This document shows, in pieces, positions 43,919 to 52,366 of a stretch of 64,000 bases of DNA (position 1 is the stretch's first letter; each line of letters opens with the position of its first letter). Origin of the DNA: Bacteroidia bacterium (GTDB lineage: Bacteria > Bacteroidota > Bacteroidia > UKL13-3). The translations under genes and the position numbers were made by a program. A model generated the notes under the pieces. That model searched no databases, was not told the origin of the DNA, and saw only the letters and a program-made list of their open reading frames with translations. Location: NCBI GenBank assembly GCA_020049855.1, contig JAGVLJ010000038.1:1-64000 (forward strand), in the 5' to 3' direction.

Positions 43919-46438
43919 TTAATATTCCATTTCCATTCCGCCTTGTCCTTCTCTGCGTTGAGGTTTTTTACGAAAGATAGATACATCGGTTTCTCCAAAG
44001 CGCCAGGTAAATCCTACACGGAAAAAGCGGGTATCCCACCTGCGCGAAAAGTTTTGAATAAACGTACTGCTTTCATACAAAGCTCCCCAGCGTTTGGTGT
44101 TGAATACATCACTAAGCGTTGCATTAAATGAGATACGTTTGCCTACATCCTTACTTAATGACAAATCCATAAAGTACACGCGCTTGGTGGTGCCCTGCGG
44201 AATAATTTTAGGCGCTTCGTACGAACCATTCCATTGTAAGGTAAATGCTTTTGGAAGTTTGTAGCTTACCGTAGTTTTTCCATTCCAACTGTAACCACTA
44301 TTTTGCAACGGAGTGCTGCCAGTGGTTGGGTTGGCTGTTATGGTGGTATAATACACGTTTCCGTTAAGGGTAAGGTCTAGTTTTTTGGCAAATGAAAATT
44401 TTATGGTGTTTTCCCATCCATAGTTCCAACTGCTTTTTCCGTTGGTAAACGTACTTACCAGTATAGAGGTATCGGTGGGTAACGGATATACATAACTGGT
44501 AATGGCCCGGTCTAAATATTTGGCATAGGCCGAGGAAAGCCAGCTGCCTTTTTTGAATAACCGAAAATAATTGGCTTCAGCTATCGTGATAAACTCAGGC
44601 CCAAGAGCAGGATTACCGATGCGATAACTTTGCCTATCGCTGAACAAAATAAATGGCATTATCTGCATATAATTTGGGCGATTAATTTTTCTCGAAAAGT
44701 TCAGCTGAAATTCATTGTTGGTATTAATTTTTTTAGTGAGGTAAATACTGGGGAAAATGGCGTTCCACAAATTTTTGCCTCCTTTGGGGTATAAGTATTC
44801 AAAGGTTTGGTTTTTATCAAGTAGTTTGGCAATAAAATAGGTTTGCTCAAATCGCAATCCGGTCTGGTATCCTATTTTTTTTAACATGCCGCTGTAATTG
44901 ATATAAGCCGCATTTACCATATCGGTTACGTTGTAGTTATTGGAGAGTGCACTGTCTCGAATATATTTTTCCAGCGCATAGTTTAACAAAGCCGCATCTA
45001 ATTTGGAGTTGTTGAGCTTATAGTTGCTTTTTAATCCCCATTCCAGTTTGCTGGTATCATTTATGGGGTTGGTGAAATCAAACTGAAAGGTAACCAAATT
45101 ACCTTTACCATATCCTTTATTATCCTGAATTTGTGGATTATTTGGTAATAGCCCTCCTCCAAAAAAATAATTATAAGTAGTAAATGTAGAAGTGTTTTGA
45201 TTGGTTGAATAGTTGTAACTGATATCCGTGATAAATTCCTTTCCTTTTCTCGGGTAACTGTGCCGCAGGATTATTTGCGAGGTAGCATTCTGAAAGCTAT
45301 TGTCCTGTTTGTTAATCCGGTTACCGTAAATAAGCATTTGGTTTGCCGAATCACGAATATCGAAACGTTGGCCATCATCCATTTTGAATACGCCATTGGT
45401 AATACTTTGTGCAAGAGTAATGGTAGTACGGTTGGTTACATTATAATCAATACTTATGCGCCCATTGTGAAAGGCATTATTTACCTGATTAATATTTTTT
45501 TGGTTAAAATAACCCGTTGTTTGCCCTTCGAAAAGACTTGTGCGGTAAGTGTATCCGTTATTTTTGTTGGCTCGTGTATTGAGGTTATACGAAATTGAGA
45601 AGTTGAACTTTTTTTCTTTTATATTCACGTTGGTGTTTACTCCGTATCGGTTATTGGTTCCAATATTTGCACCCACCACACCATTATATCCTGGTTTGGT
45701 GTTCTTTTTCATTATTACGTTAAGAATACCTCCCGAAGCGTTTGCATCAAACTTGGCCGATGGGTTGGTAATTACTTCCACCCGTTCAATCTGGTCAGCC
45801 GGAATTTGTTCAAGTGTAAGGGTAGTAGGTCGTCCGTCAACAAAAATGGTGGGTGATGAGTTACGTAAAGCCACGTTTCCATCGGCATCAACCGTTACCC
45901 CTGGCACATTTTTCATTACGTCAAGGGCCGTTCCACCTTTTACGGAGATATCTTTTTCTACATTATATACTTTGCGGTCAATGTTTAGAGCCACCGAATT
46001 TTTTTCGCCCTGAACAGTTACCTGTTTTAATGCGGTAGTTGATGTGCTGATGCGGATGTTTCCCAAATCCTGGTCAAATGAGGTAGGTGAAATATGCACT
46101 CGTATAACTTTAATATTATACCCGATAGATTGTAAGCGCAGGCGATAAACCCCGATTGGAATTTTTTCCATAAGAAAATCACCGTTGGCTTTGCTTAGTG
46201 CTCCTGTTACAATACTGTCCTTCCCTATTGAAAGCAAGGTTATGGCCGCATACTCAATCGGTTCTTTGGAGGTGGAATCAATTACTTTACCATACAGTCT
46301 GCCAATTGCCGGTACTTTACCAATCACCATTTTGTCGGTAGGTGGGGTTTGTGCCTTTATTCCAAAGGCGAGCAGCAGTGCGGTAAATAGAATGGCGTAT
46401 TTCAATTTTGTATAAGAAAGATGCAAAAATATTCCCAT
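43919..46438 (-). CDS. outer-membrane beta-barrel receptor-like protein
   Basis: An 839-residue outer-membrane protein from ATG at 46,438 (in-frame alternative 46,456). A signal sequence (ILFTALLLAFGIKA) precedes a CarboxypepD-like domain (RLYGKVIDSTSKEPIEYAAI, about 50-135), a plug domain (VSVKGGTALDVMKNVPGVTV, SPTIFVDGRPTTL, about 160-230) and a large beta barrel to the C-terminal VGFTWRFGET, then a Glu/Met-rich tail. This is the TonB-receptor-like outer membrane beta-barrel family that lacks a SusD partner. No TonB box was recognised. Ligand unknown. Confidence 0.88.
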   Translation of the reverse strand: MGIFLHLSYTKLKYAILFTALLLAFGIKAQTPPTDKMVIGKVPAIGRLYGKVIDSTSKEPIEYAAITLLSIGKDSIVTGALSKANGDFLMEKIPIGVYRLRLQSIGYNIKVIRVHISPTSFDQDLGNIRISTSTTALKQVTVQGEKNSVALNIDRKVYNVEKDISVKGGTALDVMKNVPGVTVDADGNVALRNSSPTIFVDGRPTTLTLEQIPADQIERVEVITNPSAKFDANASGGILNVIMKKNTKPGYNGVVGANIGTNNRYGVNTNVNIKEKKFNFSISYNLNTRANKNNGYTYRTSLFEGQTTGYFNQKNINQVNNAFHNGRISIDYNVTNRTTITLAQSITNGVFKMDDGQRFDIRDSANQMLIYGNRINKQDNSFQNATSQIILRHSYPRKGKEFITDISYNYSTNQNTSTFTTYNYFFGGGLLPNNPQIQDNKGYGKGNLVTFQFDFTNPINDTSKLEWGLKSNYKLNNSKLDAALLNYALEKYIRDSALSNNYNVTDMVNAAYINYSGMLKKIGYQTGLRFEQTYFIAKLLDKNQTFEYLYPKGGKNLWNAIFPSIYLTKKINTNNEFQLNFSRKINRPNYMQIMPFILFSDRQSYRIGNPALGPEFITIAEANYFRLFKKGSWLSSAYAKYLDRAITSYVYPLPTDTSILVSTFTNGKSSWNYGWENTIKFSFAKKLDLTLNGNVYYTTITANPTTGSTPLQNSGYSWNGKTTVSYKLPKAFTLQWNGSYEAPKIIPQGTTKRVYFMDLSLSKDVGKRISFNATLSDVFNTKRWGALYESSTFIQNFSRRWDTRFFRVGFTWRFGETDVSIFRKKPQRREGQGGMEMEY

Positions 46439-46859
46439 CTGTTTACAAAACACCATCTATCGGTATAATGGGCTTTTTTTTCGACAAACGGAGAAATTCT
46501 GGCAGGGCAGGTAAAATAACTAATGAGCTTTTTGCCATTGATTCGTTAGTTACATTAAATTTGAGTGGAATAATCAACATTTAGTAGGGCAAAATGGTCA
46601 GCAGGTGTTTGCTGTATATGCCGATAAAGGTACTATTGAAAAAAATTATTGCCAGATACAATCGGTAACAGACACCATTCAAGCATCCTGAACACGGCAG
46701 CCATTATATTATCAAAACGATTCAATGCTTTATTTTCCTACTTTACTTGTTTAGGTTTGTTGTTTAGAGCATCGTATTTATTTATTAAATGGGATATACT
46801 TCGTAACTAGTAAATACGCCAATAGATTTACCTCTATCTATAATTTTCTTATCAGCTCA
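46439..46859. other. intergenic stretch with decayed coding DNA
   Basis: No intact gene lies here. A plus-strand remnant occupies 46,542-46,691; the rest (46,692-46,859) is AT-rich with no recognisable signal. A promoter for the receptor gene should lie near the left edge but no clear -7 match was found. Confidence 0.6.
46542..46691 (+). pseudogene. fragment of an unidentified gene
   Basis: Between a TGA (46,539-46,541) and a TGA (46,689-46,691) this frame reads protein-like: FVSYIKFEWNNQHLVGQNG, then QQVFAVYADKGTIEKNY and CQIQSVTDTIQAS. There is no start codon. It looks like the decayed part of a gene whose family I do not recognise. Confidence 0.35.
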
Positions 46860-47336
46860 TTACTCAACTTCGTTCTCTTCGCTTTCGGTGGCAGGAGAAA
46901 TACCTTCCGATTTTAACCAATTTGTAATAGTTTGAATCTGTGTTTCACTCAAGGCAGTTTTTTTATGTATCCACAAATAGGATTTAAGAGGCATTTCGTG
47001 TTCTTTTATTTCCTCAGCCATTTCCTGTAGTTTTTTCGTTTTTCGTTTTGGGCTGTAGGTAGCAAATTCAGAGAAATTAAGTTCTTCTTTTGCTTCATTC
47101 ACGTGGTTTTGAATCCAAAGCCCCACCGGTTGAATATTGGCGTACCAGGGGTAATTTGTATGGTTGGAATGACAATCAAAGCAAGATGTCTCCAGAATTT
47201 GCTTCACCTCTACAGGTACATTTGCTCCATGTGTAATATCATTTGCCGAATAAGCAGTACCTTCATTTCGGGTGGGGCGTACAAGTTGAAGAATAACCAA
47301 CAAGCCGCCTAAAGTCAATAAAATTTTCTTTTTCAT
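46860..47336 (-). CDS. heme-binding domain (Haem_bd) protein
   Basis: A 158-residue exported or membrane-anchored protein with an N-terminal helix (KILLTLGGLLVILQLV), a c-type heme site CFDCHSNHTNYPWY, and HVNEAKEELNFSEF and EMPLKSYLWIHKKTALSE, which match the Haem_bd family of Bacteroidota and Planctomycetes. These are usually small periplasmic or membrane cytochromes. It is a single gene. Redox partner unknown. Confidence 0.88.
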   Translation of the reverse strand: MKKKILLTLGGLLVILQLVRPTRNEGTAYSANDITHGANVPVEVKQILETSCFDCHSNHTNYPWYANIQPVGLWIQNHVNEAKEELNFSEFATYSPKRKTKKLQEMAEEIKEHEMPLKSYLWIHKKTALSETQIQTITNWLKSEGISPATESEENEVE

Positions 47337-47480
47337 CAGCCAAAATTACAAAGAAATACCTTTCCACCATGCCATTTTTGCTACTTTTACTTGTGCAATA
47401 AGTAAACTGAGTATGCTGTGCTTGCCTTTTTAATGTTCGTAACGTAAACATTAAATACCACTTACAAGACAGTTTCATAA
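47337..47480. other. intergenic
   Basis: A short AT-rich stretch between the heme-binding gene and the broken plus-strand gene; it should hold the promoter for the minus-strand heme-binding gene. No convincing -7 element was found. Confidence 0.5.
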
Positions 47481-47756
47481 GCTAAGTTGATCCGTGGTAA
47501 TACTGATCGGGATGATTTTTCATTACCAAAGCACTGGCATGGTGATTCGTGAAAGAGCGAATCAAAAGGCGTGCATGCTGAATAGGTCTGGCTTAGGTTA
47601 CTTTATACGGGATGTAAGGTTGAAAAGCAGGCATTTGTTTTTGAGAATAAAAAACCTTACGATTTGTTGTACATCATTACCCACGAAGGAGAGAGGAAAA
47701 CAGTATATTTTGATATCTCTAATTTCTTCGAAAAGTTTTATCTGGTAAGGGCGTGA
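47481..47756 (+). pseudogene. nonsense-riddled gene of unknown family
   Basis: In one frame the DNA reads KLIRGNTDRDDFSLPKHWHG, a TGA, KSESKGVHAE, a TAG, then VWLRLLYTGCKVEKQ and AFVFENKKPYDLLYIITHEG, RKTVYFDISNFF and LVRA before TGA at 47,754-47,756. The protein-like second half with two internal stops indicates a decayed gene of about 90 codons or more. Its end overlaps the antisense cupin pseudogene by 19 bases. Confidence 0.5.
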
Positions 47757-48241
47757 ATCATATCCATATGTTGCGGGAATTGGTTTAATAAATCGTTCCT
47801 GTCGGCAAGTTCAAAATCGGCAAAGTCAAAACCCGGGGCTACGGTGCAGCCTACCAAAGCATAGTTGCCACCGTTTTTAACCCGTGAACCAAACCAGCTT
47901 CCGGCCTCTATTAGGCACTGAAAATTTTCTCCCTATTCCATGTCAGTACCTAAATGATGAATATATAATTCACCTGAGGGTTTAATTTCAATAATTTCCA
48001 GCGAATCGCCAGCGTAAAAGTGCCATAATTCATCAGCAGCAATGCGATGCAGCGCGCTAAACTGTGCCTGCTGTAACAAAAAGTAAATGGCGGTTGAATA
48101 CGCTCTGTCCCCATGAAAAGTGGCAGGTAAATGCGCCCGGGCAATGGTGTGCTTTGCACGGTAAGTTTCTCTGAAAGCCCCTCCTTCAATATGCTCTGTA
48201 AGGTTTAGTTTTTTTATCCAGTATGCGGCTGTTTGTTTCAT
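47738..48241 (-). pseudogene. cupin (DUF985) gene with one internal stop
   Basis: The frame from ATG 48,241 gives 102 residues of a DUF985-type cupin (YWIKKLNLTEHIEGGAFRET, RIAADELWHFYAGDSLEI, YIHHLGTDME) then TAG at 47,933-47,935. The same frame continues without interruption to TAA at 47,738 as GENFQCLIEAGSWFGS, YALVGCTVAPGFDFADFEL and LLNQFPQHMDMIHALTR, exactly the usual second half of the family. So a single nonsense codon splits an otherwise complete 167-codon gene. A sequencing error or a recent inactivation are the options; other genes in the window end in TAG, which argues against recoding. Confidence 0.85.
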
Positions 48242-48419
48242 GCGGCAAATTAGGATAAAGCGGTAAATCTATTGGCATCCTTAAACTAACAGCGGTCAGT
48301 TTTCTTTCAGCAGTGCTCGGTTGCTGAAGTTGCAAACTTTAGTTATTTTGTGTTACAAGTTGCACCCCGAATGGGTCGGGACTAAAAGAACTTGCAACAG
48401 CAGGGGGGGGCATAGGTAG
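48242..48419. other. intergenic with small hairpins and a G run
   Basis: This stretch includes a CCCGA-ATGGG-TCGGG hairpin (48,366-48,380) and an eight-G run at 48,403-48,410, just after the end of the minus-strand TIMP-like gene. No coding potential. Confidence 0.5.
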
Positions 48420-48881
48420 CTACCTTCGCTTTCTAACCTTTCGCATTGATTCTAATTTCATTATTTCGCTTTCATCTTTTTGGCGTGTTCGTTTACAGAT
48501 ATCAGTATATAAGTATTGGGGTACTATATTCCCTTGAGTATAATATCTTTTTCTATAGTTTGCATAAATGACATAGATTTCTCCAATTTCAAATGTAAAG
48601 CCGCAGTCGCCATTACCTCTTCCACTAATTACTTGAAGAGTATCCTTAATTAGCTTACCCTTATATATATTTTCAACTATAATAGAATACTTAATCCTAT
48701 TAATGTGAATGCCAGTTGGACTATCAATTACAAAGGAAGGCTCTTCTGTAAAAACTTTTCCTGTTATAACAACATCCGATTTTGCTAGTTCTACTTTTAC
48801 CGAAGCTTGAGGAATGCAACTGCACGCATTGACTTGGTTTTGAATAAATAATAACAAAACACAAAACAATATTTTTTTCAT
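48420..48881 (-). CDS. secreted TIMP/NTR-like protein
   Basis: A 153-residue exported protein; the ATG at 48,881 gives the signal peptide MKKILFCVLLLFIQNQVNA, after which the mature protein begins CSCIPQ. A mature N-terminus with CSC and a following beta-barrel (KVELAKSDVVITGKVF, YSIIVENIYKG, DTLQVISGRGNGDCGFTFEIGE) is the pattern of tissue-inhibitor-of-metalloproteinase (NTR/OB) domains, which occur in Bacteroidota. It may inhibit or shield against metalloproteinases, or be structural; that is inference. The open frame to 48,950 has an unlikely start. Confidence 0.7.
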   Translation of the reverse strand: MKKILFCVLLLFIQNQVNACSCIPQASVKVELAKSDVVITGKVFTEEPSFVIDSPTGIHINRIKYSIIVENIYKGKLIKDTLQVISGRGNGDCGFTFEIGEIYVIYANYRKRYYTQGNIVPQYLYTDICKRTRQKDESEIMKLESMRKVRKRR

Positions 48882-48991
48882 AAATCCCCCCAACTTATAC
48901 TCATTTGCAAGGAGTACTTTTTTTGCTTTGTGTTTATTCACTTCGTTCATGAGTAAGTTGTAACGCTCTCTTTCATTTGAATGTTACTTTT

Positions 48992-49817
48992 CTACGGCTT
49001 TACCAATACATGGCCTTTGAAGGATGCTTTTCCTGAATTGTAAGTATATTTTAAATCGCAAAATTCAATTTTTAAGGAGCCATCGCCATTTTTGGTCACG
49101 TACACTTTAGTTCCCGGATCGATGCTCCATGATTGAAGCATATTGGATACAAAATAAACTCCTACACTTCTTTCTGTCCAGCCGGTAACATCGTTTACCA
49201 CCTGGTATTCTCCGGTTGTCGGGGGAATGCGATTGAATTTAAAATAATAATTCCATCCGGTGAAATAATCATTTAGCGTTGCCTCCCAATAATCAAAACC
49301 TTCATGAGTGCTCATGTCAAAATCATCGAAGGTATGCGTTCCGGTATGATTAATAATGGTGTTTTGAGTGTATGAACATGGAGCTACCACGCGGCTGGTT
49401 CTTACTTTAAGCACTTGTTTGCTGTAAACGTATCCATATTCATTACTGGCAAAAGCCCTGATATAATAAACCGTATCGGGTTGCAGGTCATAAAGCGTTT
49501 TTGTAAAAATGCCTTTTTGCCCATTCATCAAAACCTGGTCGCTCTTGGCATCGGGTAGGGGATTTTCAAGGGAATAAAAGAAGCCCATATACTCTACCTT
49601 GGCCTTGCCTTCCGATTTTACATTGGCTGTGACGATTACATCAAATACATCAACGTTAGCACTTATAAGTTCAATTTCAGGTAATACCCCTTTACTTGGG
49701 TCACCAAACAAATCAAAACTCCCATTTTTGCAACCACCCAACGAAAGGGTATATGCCCCAATTAAGTAAAGAAGGGAAAACTTCCAAAGTCTATTTTTTT
49801 TTGAATTGTGAAATCAT
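48992..49817 (-). CDS. surface lipoprotein with FN3-like domain, start frameshifted
   Basis: The body (to 48,992) is open from 49,741, but its lipobox lies just upstream: in frame one reads TLSLGGCKNG, and the ATG at 49,817 opens MISQF and then hits a TAG because the A tract (T9 on the plus strand, 49,794-49,802) has nine bases. With eight, the ATG would read MISQFKKNRLWKFSLLYLIG, then AYTLSLGGC, a perfect lipoprotein signal. The mature protein has a fibronectin-III-like domain (VEYMGFFYSLENPLP, TVYYIRAFASNEYGYVYS) and a beta-rich C-terminal half (GFDYWEATLNDYF). Either the gene is phase-variable or the tract has a sequencing error. Probably co-transcribed with the next barrel gene. Confidence 0.7.
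49794..49802. repeat. nine-base poly-T (poly-A on coding strand)
   Basis: A T9 tract five codons into the lipoprotein frame from the ATG at 49,817. One base fewer restores the frame through the signal peptide and lipobox. It is a candidate slipped-strand phase switch. Confidence 0.6.
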
Positions 49818-49821
49818 GCTA

Positions 49822-50437
49822 TTAATAAAAATAACAAGTTACACCTACCATACTTTTCCAATATGAATAACCGGCAAGTTCCCAATCCATAACCAAATTT
49901 TTCCCAACCGATCCGCTAATTAACCAGGTATCATTCAGTTCATAGCTTACACCAATTTTAGGTGTAATACCAATGGCATTGGAACTCATTTCATAATTAC
50001 CGACTTCAAAAATGTTATGTATCTCGTATTTGTAGGAGTTTGCCTGATACACCAAATCCAAACCGACAATTGGAGAAAAAGGCTTATCCAAAATTTTATA
50101 TTCCGATTGCAGTCCGATGGTGATTACCTTAAAACTTTTCCAGATTTCAGTTCTGGGGGAAAAAGTGGTGGAGTTATCCTTGCTAAGTATTCCGGCATTG
50201 TATAGCGTATCAAATCTTGGTGTGAGGGAAAAATAGCCAATAAACCCTTTTGTTTTAAACCTGCTGTCAATGTCAGCCATGCTGTATGTTAGCTCTATTC
50301 CGGGGGCTTGTTTAAATACAAAACCAAACCGGAGGCTGGGTTTAATTATACCGGTTGAAACACCAATTTGTGCCTGACCTTGCAATGACAGGAACACTAC
50401 TATTGTAAGAAGACTGAGCTTTAGTTTTTTTTTGCAT
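49822..50437 (-). CDS. outer-membrane beta-barrel protein, start frameshifted
   Basis: A barrel protein of about 205 residues (YSMADIDSRFKTKGFIGYFS, RTEIWKSFKVITIGLQSEYK, GLDLVYQANSYKYEI, TWLISGSVGKNLVMDWEL). The open frame begins only at a TTG at 50,457, giving a poor start, while the ATG at 50,437 opens M-Q-K-K one base out of frame because of a nine-A tract (T9, 50,425-50,433). With eight A the ATG would read MQKKLKLSLLTIVVFLSLQG, a normal signal peptide. It is four bases from the lipoprotein gene, so the two are a pair with the same oddity. Confidence 0.75.
50425..50433. repeat. nine-base poly-T (poly-A on coding strand)
   Basis: A T9 tract one base after the ATG at 50,437 of the barrel gene. 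Its loss of one base would put the ATG in frame with the signal peptide. See the identical situation at 49,794. Confidence 0.6.
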
Positions 50438-50518
50438 AAAGTAAATTCGTTCCACAATCTTAAGGTATAAGCATTTTAGTTGCAAGCAGGCTTCTATCCA
50501 GTACTATTTCCGTACGGA

Positions 50519-50881
50519 CTAATGCTGATGGTCGGGGCCAAATACATCGGCTTTGTGCCCAAATTCATGCGATGCTTCCCGAAGAACATTGGCAGCCTCG
50601 GCATTTCCGGTTGCGCGTTCAAAATTGTCGGCCATGGTCATTAAAAACTGAAAGGTGAAATGGTTCATTTCTTCCACGCTCATTTCTTTTGTCCATAGGT
50701 CAATGCGCATAGCTTCTTTTTGCAGTCCGTCCCACAATCCAATCATAATGGCTTTGGCTGCCTGTGGCTCTCCAAACTCTCCGTCATCAGCGGTCCAGTC
50801 AATAGATACAGGTAGGTTTTCTTTGTCCAGGTGTACATCAAATTTGATGGTGGACGTGCGTTGAATGTCGTCAGTAGTCAT
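50519..50881 (-). CDS. gldC: gliding motility protein GldC
   Basis: A 120-residue protein matching GldC: TSTIKFDVHLDKENLPVSI, WTADDGEFGEPQAAKAIMIG, FQFLMTMADNFERATG and a His-containing C-terminus (FGHKADVFGPDHQH). GldC accompanies the gliding/type IX secretion machinery in Bacteroidota; its exact job is not fully defined. It is cytoplasmic as far as can be seen (no signal). It is followed by two outer-membrane-related genes and preceded by a MerR regulator. Confidence 0.9.
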   Translation of the reverse strand: MTTDDIQRTSTIKFDVHLDKENLPVSIDWTADDGEFGEPQAAKAIMIGLWDGLQKEAMRIDLWTKEMSVEEMNHFTFQFLMTMADNFERATGNAEAANVLREASHEFGHKADVFGPDHQH

Positions 50882-50906
50882 ATAAATAATCCAATAATTA
50901 TTCTTG

Positions 50907-51245
50907 TTAAGTAATTTTATTCAAATCTCTTTTCAATTCCTCAAGATAATGTTTTAATTCGGTGAGCTTAGAAACTATAGTTTTTTTATCTATTTGGTTT
51001 TCTGATTTAGTAGATAATTTTTCTTTAGCTCCACTTAAGGTAAATCCTTGCTCTTTTACTAAGTTGTGAATCCGTTCAAGAATGCGTATATCATTAACTG
51101 TATATAAACGGTTTCCTTTCTTGTTGGTTTTGGGTTTCAGGTGATCGGAGAATTCATTTGTCCAGAAACGGATGAGCGAAACATTCACCTTGAAACGGGC
51201 AGCCACTTCACCAATGCTGTGGTATAGTTTATCAGGTTGATCCAT
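50907..51245 (-). CDS. MerR-family transcriptional regulator
   Basis: A 112-residue regulator from ATG at 51,245 (MDQPDKLYHSIGEVAARFKV); the longer frame from 51,296 is less likely. The winged helix-turn-helix reads IGEVAARFKVNVSLIRFWTN and FSDHLKPKTNKKGNRLYTVN, followed by a helical dimerisation tail. No effector-binding cysteines are seen, so it may be a non-metal regulator. The order alaS, M23 peptidase, MerR is widely conserved in Bacteroidota, suggesting a common regulatory role. Confidence 0.9.
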   Translation of the reverse strand: MDQPDKLYHSIGEVAARFKVNVSLIRFWTNEFSDHLKPKTNKKGNRLYTVNDIRILERIHNLVKEQGFTLSGAKEKLSTKSENQIDKKTIVSKLTELKHYLEELKRDLNKIT

Positions 51246-51264
51246 GTAAATTAAGACCCTAGAA

Positions 51265-52236
51265 TTAGTCAAAAGATTGAGTTGGTTGCGAAGCAATTTC
51301 TCTTACCTGATCATATTCAGCCGGGGTAAGATCGTTGAAAAAGTAATTAATCGGATTAATCTTTTTCCCGTTTTTCATTACTTCATAATGCAGGTGTGGA
51401 GCTGTGGATGTACCCGTGCTGCCAATATATCCAATCAATTCACCCCGTTTTACTTTTCTTCCGGGTTTGGCTACCACTTTTTTCATGTGGGCATAGAGTG
51501 TTTCATAGCCAAATCCATGGTTAATGATAACATGGTTTCCATACCCCCGATGCCCCAGTTCAACCGTTTCAATTATCCCATTTCCGGTAGCATAAATGGG
51601 AGTACCCGATGGTGCAGTGAAATCAATGCCCGTATGCATTTTATGTGTTTTATAAATAGGGTGCAGGCGATAGCCAAAACCCGAAGCCATGCTGCGCAGT
51701 TTTTTATTCGACACCGGTTGAATGGCCGGAATACTTGCGATAAACTCGGTTTTGTTAGCAGCCATTTTAGCCAGTTCGTCAAATGATTTAGATTGTATAT
51801 ACACCTGACTGCCTAGCATATCCAACTTCTTTTGCACGGCTATAATTTGGTCAGAGCCAATATAGCCTTCCAGTTGACGGTATTTTTCAACCCCTCCAAA
51901 TCCACCCTGACGAACAGTGCCCGGAATGGGGTCGGCCTCAAAAATGGCTCGGTAAATATGAGCGTCTTTTTCTTGCAATTCATTAAGTACGGCCGATAAC
52001 TGAGATACTTTATTATCCATCAATTCCATTTGTAATTGATAGTTTCGTATTTCCCGTTTCAGTTGTTTTTCTTTTGGAGAATCAATGGTGGTGTAGGCTG
52101 CAACAAGAAAAAGAAATCCGGCTACCACCGAAGCGCATACAAAGCCAAAAATACGCAGTGCTTTGGTAAGCCAGCTTATTTTTACTGTTTCAAATTTTAG
52201 CTTATGCGGATTATAAAAGTATTTTACTTTAGCCAT
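51265..52236 (-). CDS. M23-family metallopeptidase
   Basis: A 323-residue membrane-anchored LytM/M23 endopeptidase that probably cuts peptidoglycan cross-links. A transmembrane helix (about 30-50; IFGFVCASVVAGFLFLVAAY) precedes a coiled coil (about 60-115) and the catalytic domain. The zinc ligands are visible: HMHTGIDFTAPSGTPIYATG (His and Asp) and HLHYEVMKNG (HxH). The LYAHMKKVVAKPGRKVKRGE segment is standard. It is divergent from alaS. Confidence 0.94.
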   Translation of the reverse strand: MAKVKYFYNPHKLKFETVKISWLTKALRIFGFVCASVVAGFLFLVAAYTTIDSPKEKQLKREIRNYQLQMELMDNKVSQLSAVLNELQEKDAHIYRAIFEADPIPGTVRQGGFGGVEKYRQLEGYIGSDQIIAVQKKLDMLGSQVYIQSKSFDELAKMAANKTEFIASIPAIQPVSNKKLRSMASGFGYRLHPIYKTHKMHTGIDFTAPSGTPIYATGNGIIETVELGHRGYGNHVIINHGFGYETLYAHMKKVVAKPGRKVKRGELIGYIGSTGTSTAPHLHYEVMKNGKKINPINYFFNDLTPAEYDQVREIASQPTQSFD

Positions 52237-52366
52237 TCTTTATCTCTTCACATTATTCCTGTAATATTGCCCTCTGAAAACTAAGGGCGTGCGAAAATAA
52301 CCATTCGCCTTTAGAATGAAAATAAAATAATCGTTAACAACTGGATACCAGACAGCTAAATACGAC

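Noticed and set aside
47494-47748. An 84-codon plus-strand frame in another register
   Set aside because: The protein-like sequence is in the neighbouring frame with internal stops, so this frame is its shadow.
47933-47935. TAG reassigned to an amino acid (broken cupin and 17,179 both show TAG)
   Set aside because: TAG is used as a normal stop by intact genes in the window and the other broken genes carry TGA and frameshifts, so gene decay is simpler.
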